Shown here piece by piece: positions 58,595-64,000 of a DNA stretch of 64,000 nt; position 1 is the stretch's first letter; each line of letters opens with the position of its first letter. Under the pieces are notes generated by a model. The model had not been told where the DNA came from. It worked only from the letters and a program-made list of their open reading frames with translations, and searched no databases. A program made the translations under genes and the position numbers. This DNA comes from an uncultured Dermabacteraceae bacterium (GTDB lineage Bacteria > Actinomycetota > Actinomycetes > Actinomycetales > Dermabacteraceae): the NCBI GenBank assembly GCA_946223075.1, contig CAMILZ010000004.1, positions 1 to 64,000 on the forward strand, read 5' to 3'.

Positions 58595-60091
58595 TTAACG
58601 TGCGCGGTAGTTCGGCGCCTCCACGATCTGCGCCATATCGTGCGGATGCGACTCCTTGAGACCCGCCGCCGTAATGCGCACGAACTTGCCGCGCTCCTTA
58701 AGCTCGGGAATCGTGTGCGCACCCACGTAGAACATCGACTGCGCAAGGCCTCCCGTCAGCTGGTGCACGACGGTGCCGAGCGCACCCTTGTAGGCCACGG
58801 TGCCCTCGATGCCCTCGGGCACGATCTTGTCGTCGGTCTCCACGTCAGCCTGGAAGTAGCGGTCCTTCGAGAACGACTTCTTGCCGCGTGAGGCCATCGC
58901 CCCAAGCGAGCCCATGCCGCGGTAGCTCTTGAACTGCTTGCCGTTCATGAGGATCACCTCGCCGGGCGACTCCGCCGTACCCGCGAGGAGCGAGCCGAGC
59001 ATCACGGTATCGGCGCCCGCAACGAGGGCCTTCGCAATGTCGCCCGAGTACTGGAGGCCGCCATCACCGATGAGGGGAACACCCGCGGGTTTGCACGCCT
59101 TCGACGCCTCGTAAATGGCGGTGATCTGCGGAACGCCCACGCCGGCAACGACGCGCGTCGTGCAAATCGAGCCCGGGCCCACACCCACCTTCACGGCATC
59201 AACGCCCGCGTCGATGAGCGCCTGGGCGCCCTCGCGCGTCGCCACGTTGCCGCCGATGATCTGCACGCCATCGAACGCCTTGTCGCTCTTGAGGCGGCGG
59301 ATCATGTCGAGGGCAAGGCGCGCATGGCCGTTCGCGGTATCCACCACGAGAACATCGACACCGGCATCGCGCAGCGCCCCCGCGCGCTCATACGAGTCGC
59401 CGAAGAAGCCCACACCCGCACCGATCAGGAGGCGGCCCTCCGCGTCCTTCGACGCGTTCGGGAACTGCTCGCTCTTCACGAAGTCCTTCACCGTGATGAG
59501 GCCCGTGAGTTTGCCGCTCTCATCCACGAGAGGCAGGCGCTCACGCTTGTGCTTGCGCAGCAGCGCGGTCGCTTCTTCGCGGCTCACGTCGGTGGGCGCG
59601 GTGTACACCTCGCGCGTCATCACGTCGGAGACCTTCGTGGTTGCCCACTCGGCCACGGGAATGAAGCGCAGGTCGCGGTTCGTGCAAATGCCGAGCAGCG
59701 TGCCGGCCTCGTCCACGACGGGCAGGCCCGAAACGCGGTAGTTACCGCAGATCGCATCGAAGTCTTCGAGCGTCGCATCCGGGCCGATCGTCACTGGGTT
59801 CGGCACGCGGCCGGTCTGGGTGCGCTTGACGAGGTCGACCTGGTGGGCCTGATCCTCAATCGAAAGGTTGCGGTGAAGAATACCGATACCGCCAAGGCGT
59901 GCCATCGCAATCGCCATGCGAGCTTCGGTCACGGTGTCCATCGCGGCAGAGGCGAGGGGCACCCTCAGGTTAATCTCGCGCGTGAGCCGCGCGGTCGTGT
60001 CTACATCGCTCGGGATGACGTCCGTCTCCCCGGGAAGAAGCAGCACGTCGTCATAGGTCAGGCCAACAAAACCGAAGGGATCATTCGTCAT
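58595..60091 (-). CDS. guaB: IMP dehydrogenase
   Basis: GuaB oxidises IMP to XMP with NAD+, the first step to GMP. The 498 residues start with LTYDDVLLLPGETDVIPSDVD, have two CBS domains (about residues 100-215) and the catalytic Cys in GVGPGSICTTRVVAGVGVPQ, then the flap Arg/Tyr RGMGSLGAM. It is a full-length CBS-containing IMPDH, so purine flux to GMP uses this enzyme and guaA, and CBS domains sense adenine/guanine nucleotides. The gene is followed by its own strong terminator, so it is the last gene of its unit. Confidence 0.97.
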   Translation of the reverse strand: MTNDPFGFVGLTYDDVLLLPGETDVIPSDVDTTARLTREINLRVPLASAAMDTVTEARMAIAMARLGGIGILHRNLSIEDQAHQVDLVKRTQTGRVPNPVTIGPDATLEDFDAICGNYRVSGLPVVDEAGTLLGICTNRDLRFIPVAEWATTKVSDVMTREVYTAPTDVSREEATALLRKHKRERLPLVDESGKLTGLITVKDFVKSEQFPNASKDAEGRLLIGAGVGFFGDSYERAGALRDAGVDVLVVDTANGHARLALDMIRRLKSDKAFDGVQIIGGNVATREGAQALIDAGVDAVKVGVGPGSICTTRVVAGVGVPQITAIYEASKACKPAGVPLIGDGGLQYSGDIAKALVAGADTVMLGSLLAGTAESPGEVILMNGKQFKSYRGMGSLGAMASRGKKSFSKDRYFQADVETDDKIVPEGIEGTVAYKGALGTVVHQLTGGLAQSMFYVGAHTIPELKERGKFVRITAAGLKESHPHDMAQIVEAPNYRAR

Positions 60092-60100
60092 GCTCCAACC

Positions 60101-60742
60101 TTAGCGCCGCCGCCTTGCCAGTTCCTTCCTGCGCGCATCAAATGCTTCAAGAAACACGTGCGGGTCCTCGAACTCCTCGCGCCACGGCATCGCGTAGCGC
60201 TTCGCAAGGGCGCGGTTCTGCCAAGATTTCCGGGCCGCGCGGTCGCGTGCGAGCAACTCCGGTCGTGACGGGCTCGCCGCGGCGAACACCTGCCGCTCGA
60301 ACTCCGCGATGCCCTCAAAACTACGGTCGTCCCAGCCGCTATAGGGGATAAGCAGGCGTCGGCCTCCCTCCCCCGCTTCGAGCACCGTCACGCCCTGCGG
60401 TCGAAAATCCGGGACCACCGTCTGCACGCACCCGGCCTCGAGACCCTGCCGCCCACGCTGCACGCACCCCGTAACCGGATTCCACCATGTCGTGCGATGG
60501 GTAAGCGCGAGCACCGCAAGCATGAGAAACGCGAGCAACACCCAGCCCGCGACCCACGCGAACGGAAGCACCACGGGCCACGGCCACCAGAACAGGCGAC
60601 GCGCATACAGTCCCGTGACCGGCAGAAAAAGCGCGGAAAGCAGCGGCGCGCCCCACCTGAGCCACGGCACAAGACGCGCGGCGAACGTGGGTCCAAGCGC
60701 CACTCGAGCGCCTCTCACGCGCGGAGAAATCTGCTCAGTCAT
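60101..60742 (-). CDS. uncharacterised two-helix membrane protein
   Basis: I do not recognise a family. The 213 residues have a short basic N-terminus, two or three hydrophobic segments (about 25-45, 50-82) and a soluble, Arg-rich C-terminal half containing WDDRSFEGIAEFERQVF. It ends 10 bp before guaB on the same strand and overlaps the rluA-type gene by 8 bp, so it is part of an operon reading rluA-type, this gene, guaB. Confidence 0.65.
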   Translation of the reverse strand: MTEQISPRVRGARVALGPTFAARLVPWLRWGAPLLSALFLPVTGLYARRLFWWPWPVVLPFAWVAGWVLLAFLMLAVLALTHRTTWWNPVTGCVQRGRQGLEAGCVQTVVPDFRPQGVTVLEAGEGGRRLLIPYSGWDDRSFEGIAEFERQVFAAASPSRPELLARDRAARKSWQNRALAKRYAMPWREEFEDPHVFLEAFDARRKELARRRR

Positions 60743-61712
60743 TCTCCCGAACCTCCGGCGGCCACCACTCGAAGCGGCGCTCCGCCCCCGTCACCGGATC
60801 CGTAAACGCCATGAGTACGCTCCACAGCGCGAGCGGTTCACTCACCTCCCGGCGGGAACGCTCCCCCGTAACGGGATCGGGCGCAGGCGCGGGATACAGC
60901 TCGTCGCCCACGATCGGCAGGCCCACGTGCGCGAGGTGCACGCGCAACTGGTGTGTGCGGCCCGTGTGCGGGGTCAGGCTCACGAGGGTCCGACGGCTAC
61001 CCGGCTCCCGCTGAAGCATTCGCACGCTCGTCCACGCCTCTTTCCCCTTCGGGTCAATGTGCGCCCACAGGTCACCGTGCCTCTTGACGATGGGCTCGCG
61101 GATTTCAAGCGTGCCGCGCTCGAGGCTGGCAAGCGTCGGACCCTCCCCCGACACCCACGCCACGTAACGCTTCCGCACTTCCCCGCGCGCGAAAAGCTGC
61201 TGGTAGGCGCCGCGTTCCTCGGGGATCTTCGACAGCACGAGGATCCCGCCGGTCTGTTTATCAAGCCGGTGAATTGGCGAAAGATCAGGCAGGCCATGCG
61301 CCACGCGAAGCCGCACGAGGGCGCTACGCCGAATATGCTCGCCGCGAGGAATACTCGCCATATCGCGCGGCTTTGCCACCACAAGCAGATGCTCATCTTC
61401 GAACACCACGGGAATGTCCACCGGATCGACAGCCTCGGGTGCGAGCTCCCGGTGGAAAAACACTTCGCGCGCCCGAGTCATGGCCTCGCCCCTACCCCAC
61501 GCCTCGCCGTGCTGATCCACGATCCCTCCCGCGGTGAAGCGTTCACCGAGGTCACGCGCCTGCCCAGAACCAAGCGCCGGGAACCTCTCGAGCAGCACCT
61601 CCCCTACCGCCCTGCCCACCTCGTGCGGCGTTGCCACGACCCGCACGGCATCGAGCCCACCCCTTTGCGGCAAAGGAGGGCGGGAAAAACGCTTCGTACG
61701 GCGGGCAGGCAT
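60735..61712 (-). CDS. RluA-family pseudouridine synthase
   Basis: The 325-residue protein has the RluA catalytic motif HRLDKQTGGILVLSK (Asp nucleophile) and the later GRTHQLRVHLAHVGLPIVGDELYP. It isomerises uridines in rRNA or tRNA; the exact target among RluA, RluC and RluD cannot be fixed from sequence. The N-terminal 80 or so residues are a non-catalytic extension. GCGTCGGA and TCCGACGG motif copies lie in the coding region at 61133 and 60989. It overlaps the next gene by 8 bp. Confidence 0.9.
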   Translation of the reverse strand: MPARRTKRFSRPPLPQRGGLDAVRVVATPHEVGRAVGEVLLERFPALGSGQARDLGERFTAGGIVDQHGEAWGRGEAMTRAREVFFHRELAPEAVDPVDIPVVFEDEHLLVVAKPRDMASIPRGEHIRRSALVRLRVAHGLPDLSPIHRLDKQTGGILVLSKIPEERGAYQQLFARGEVRKRYVAWVSGEGPTLASLERGTLEIREPIVKRHGDLWAHIDPKGKEAWTSVRMLQREPGSRRTLVSLTPHTGRTHQLRVHLAHVGLPIVGDELYPAPAPDPVTGERSRREVSEPLALWSVLMAFTDPVTGAERRFEWWPPEVREND

Positions 61713-61740
61713 GGCTCCATTGTGCCAAGGAACCGAGGCG

Positions 61741-62484
61741 TCAGATCCCCCAGATCATGAACGTGAGGACATTGTGCGCCACGTAAAAGGCGACGATCGC
61801 GAGCACGAAAAGGTTCGGGTGGCGGTCAACGATCGAAAGGGCACCCGGCATCATGCGTGCGAGTTCGCCGGGGCGCGCGTGGTCAATATGCTCGACCTTC
61901 ACGCCGCGCTCCTCCGCCTCTCTCAGAAGAATCGACTGCGCACGCGTGCCGTAGAACGCACCCGAAATATTCGCCACGCGGCTCGTGCTCGACCGCATGA
62001 TGAGGGCGGCGTCGAAGGCGTCGACATCGGTGTCTACGGGATCGCGAGGTTCTTTACCTCGGTAAATGTCACGCACGAGCCAAATTCCGGAAAGCCCACT
62101 CCACTTCGCCGAACGCGGAATGCGGAAAAGACCGCGCACTTTGACGCGATCCTCGTGGAGAACAACGCACTGCGTGAGAATACGGAGCAGGGCAACGAGG
62201 GCGAGCGCGACCACCGCGAACCAACCGTAGAGCGGGAGGGTAAACCAGTGGTCGTGGAAAAGACGCGGATCACTCCACAGGCTCTGCCCGATGAAGCTAA
62301 TGCCCACGAGAAACTCGAGAAGCACCGTAAACACGATCGCTGCGAGGAGAGCGGCGCTCATCGCTGCGGGGCTTGGCCGCATCACGAGCTTGTGGGGCTT
62401 GCCGTCTTTGCGCGTGCTCGGATCCGTACTCGAGTGCACGCTTGTGGACGCGGCTCGCGAAGGTGATTGGTACACGGCGCTCAT
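61741..62484 (-). CDS. membrane protein with two to three helices, PH-like C-terminal part
   Basis: I do not recognise a family for certain. The 247 residues have a Ser/Thr-rich N-terminus, two hydrophobic segments near 42-68 and 82-105, a soluble segment VVLHEDRVKVRGLFRIPRSAKWSGLSGIWLVRD that resembles bacterial PH-like domains, and a final helix near 222-245. It is co-directional with the rluA-type gene, 28 bp upstream of it, and downstream of groEL. Confidence 0.65.
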   Translation of the reverse strand: MSAVYQSPSRAASTSVHSSTDPSTRKDGKPHKLVMRPSPAAMSAALLAAIVFTVLLEFLVGISFIGQSLWSDPRLFHDHWFTLPLYGWFAVVALALVALLRILTQCVVLHEDRVKVRGLFRIPRSAKWSGLSGIWLVRDIYRGKEPRDPVDTDVDAFDAALIMRSSTSRVANISGAFYGTRAQSILLREAEERGVKVEHIDHARPGELARMMPGALSIVDRHPNLFVLAIVAFYVAHNVLTFMIWGI

Positions 62485-62575
62485 GCGGGTCCCCTCTCCC
62501 TCTCGCGAGTATCGTCAGGTCAGGCTCTCGTGTGCTCGGGCGCCCTCGGCGCGATTTGGGTGCACTTCGCTAAGA

Positions 62576-62614
62576 ATACGCCCCGCTCCTCGAGAAAGCT
62601 CAAGAAGCGGGGCG
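62576..62614 (-). terminator. groEL terminator
   Basis: ACGCCCCGCT and AGCGGGGCGT pair as an outer stem with a partly paired core (CTCGAG and CTCAAG). The following T tract is short, so efficiency is uncertain. Confidence 0.65.
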
Positions 62615-62638
62615 TGTGAGACGAGGTCCGACGGTTGC

Positions 62639-64000
62639 TTACTCTTCGTCGTCCTCGCGCTTGTCAACGACGAGGGTCTCGGTCGTAAGAACGAGGCCCG
62701 CGATCGAGGCAGCGTGGCGCAGGGCGCTGCGCGTCACCTTCACCGGATCGATGATGCCGGCCTCGACGAGGTCGACGTATTCGCCGGTCGCGGCGTTGAG
62801 GCCCGTGCCCACCGGGGACTCCTTGACCTTCTCCACGACGACGTACCCTTCTTCGCCAGCGTTTTCAGCGATCCAGCGAAGCGGCTCGGCAACAGCCTTG
62901 GCGACGGCGCGAACACCGACGGCCTCGTCACCCTCGAGCCCGAGGTCATCAGCGAGAACGGTCGCGGCCTGAACGATGGCCGAGCCACCGCCGGCAACGA
63001 TGCCTTCGTCGATCGCAGCGCGCGTTGCCGCGACCGCGTCCTCGATGCGCATCTTCTTTTCCTTGAGCTCAACCTCGGTGTGCGCACCGACCTTGATCAC
63101 AGAGACGCCGCCCGAAAGCTTCGCGAGGCGCTCCTGGAGCTTCTCGCGATCCCACTCGGAATCGGTGTTCTCGATCTCAGCCTTAATCTGCTGGACGCGA
63201 TCGGAAACCGCCTCCACGTCACCGGCGCCACCCACGATGGTCGTGTTGTCCTTCGTGATGACAACGCGCTGGGCGGTACCGAGCTGGCTGAGCTCGGTCG
63301 TCTTGAGGTCGAGGCCCAGATCGGGCGTGATGACCTCGGCGCCCGTGAGGATCGCGATGTCCTGCATCATGGCCTTGCGGCGATCACCGAAGGCGGGAGC
63401 CTTGACGGCGGCACCCTTGAAGGAACCGCGCAGCTTCGACACCACGAGAGTCGCGAGGGCCTCGCCCTCGACGTCCTCGGCGATCACGAAAAGAGGCTTG
63501 CCCGATTCGACAACCTTCTCGAGAACGGGCAGGAACTCCTGCACGTTCGAGATCTTGCCCTGGTTAATGAGCACGTAGGCGTCTTCGAGAACGACTTCCT
63601 GGCGGTCAGCGTCGGTCACGAAGTGCGGGGAGATGAAGCCCTTGTCGAACTGCATGCCCTCGGTGAAGTCGAGCTCGAGCGCCGTGGTCGAGGATTCCTC
63701 GACCGTGATGACGCCGTCCTTGCCGACCTTGTCGAACGCTTCGGCGAGCAGCTCGCCGATCTCGGCATCCTGCGACGACACGGTCGCGACGGACGCGGTC
63801 TGCTCCTTCGAGTCGATGTCGATCGCGTTCTCGCCGAGCTTGTCGCTAAGCGCCTCGACGGCCTTCTCCATGCCGCGCTTGAGCGCTGCAGGAGCGGCAC
63901 CCGAAGCCACGTTGCGAAGGCCCTCGTGTACGAGTGCCTGAGCGAGAACGGTCGCGGTGGTCGTGCCGTCGCCGGCCACGTCGTTGGTCTTGGTCGCGAC
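62639..64000 (-). CDS. groL: chaperonin GroEL, 5' end outside the window
   Basis: GroEL is the 60-kDa chaperonin that folds proteins in an ATP-driven ring. The visible 453 codons run from VATKTNDVAGDGTTTATVLAQ, the equatorial ATP-contact segment, through apical and intermediate domains, to the end LTTETLVVDKREDDEE. About 85-90 N-terminal residues lie beyond the window. The C-terminus is acidic and lacks the GGM repeats of many GroELs and the His tail of mycobacterial GroEL1; the DEE end resembles actinobacterial GroEL2-type proteins. A motif copy (TCCGACGGTTGC, 62627) directly follows the stop. Confidence 0.96.
   Translation of the reverse strand, partial: VATKTNDVAGDGTTTATVLAQALVHEGLRNVASGAAPAALKRGMEKAVEALSDKLGENAIDIDSKEQTASVATVSSQDAEIGELLAEAFDKVGKDGVITVEESSTTALELDFTEGMQFDKGFISPHFVTDADRQEVVLEDAYVLINQGKISNVQEFLPVLEKVVESGKPLFVIAEDVEGEALATLVVSKLRGSFKGAAVKAPAFGDRRKAMMQDIAILTGAEVITPDLGLDLKTTELSQLGTAQRVVITKDNTTIVGGAGDVEAVSDRVQQIKAEIENTDSEWDREKLQERLAKLSGGVSVIKVGAHTEVELKEKKMRIEDAVAATRAAIDEGIVAGGGSAIVQAATVLADDLGLEGDEAVGVRAVAKAVAEPLRWIAENAGEEGYVVVEKVKESPVGTGLNAATGEYVDLVEAGIIDPVKVTRSALRHAASIAGLVLTTETLVVDKREDDEE

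Overview
The window is a high-GC chromosomal segment of an actinobacterium. The purine, lysS, groEL, DUF3073, DUF3151, DUF3817 and GuaB3 genes are all actinobacterial in type. Facultatively anaerobic metabolism (pta-ackA, class III ribonucleotide reductase, copper nitrite reductase) combined with an ornithine decarboxylase/antiporter pair fits a Dermabacter-like member of the Micrococcales. That assignment is an inference; there is no rRNA here to confirm it. I see no tRNA, rRNA, CRISPR array, prophage, transposase or integrase gene. This is mostly core genome with a few accessory islands.

Layout. 1-6.8 kb: sucCD, two small membrane proteins, a 988-residue membrane/cupredoxin/nitrite-reductase fusion and a flavodoxin-like protein. 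6.9-9.9 kb: pntAB transhydrogenase. 10-15.8 kb: PcrA/UvrD helicase, two membrane proteins, an alpha/beta hydrolase and DUF3073. 16-21.4 kb: purM-purF, and purA followed by an SCP2-like and a membrane protein, then DUF3151. 21.5-24.6 kb: APH-like kinase, dtd, gpmA. 24.9-28.8 kb: HerA-like ATPase, then a TetR regulator beside an MFS exporter. 29-34.2 kb: a frameshifted LPXTG-anchored 5'-nucleotidase and nrdD-nrdG with paired NrdR boxes. 34.6-41.5 kb: an amylosucrase and a speF-potE pair that closely resembles the enterobacterial operon. 41.9-46.3 kb: lysS, a second MFS exporter, a GNAT protein. 46.6-54.8 kb: guaA, DUF3817, SURF1, pta-ackA, guaB3, an exonuclease. 54.9-64 kb: a 1123-residue fused ABC transporter, guaB, an unknown protein, a RluA-type synthase, a membrane protein and the 3' two-thirds or more of groEL.

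How the genes work together. purA, purM, purF, guaA, guaB and guaB3 concentrate purine synthesis in one region. pta-ackA, pntAB, nrdDG, the NirK-like protein and speF-potE describe an organism that shifts to low oxygen, ferments to acetate, can probably reduce nitrite, and can decarboxylate ornithine against acid stress.

The most unusual signal is not a gene. A short oligonucleotide, core TCCGACGS with an extended form close to GGTCCGACGSTTGCCCGG, recurs about 37 times in intergenic DNA, inside linkers and C-termini of proteins, and as inverted pairs. One inverted pair forms a Rho-independent terminator. This is how DNA uptake sequences behave in Neisseria and Pasteurellaceae. Separately, intergenic gaps carry dispersed 50-70 bp hairpins in three sequence families whose arms co-vary, and one arm of such a hairpin sits inside the coding sequence of dtd.
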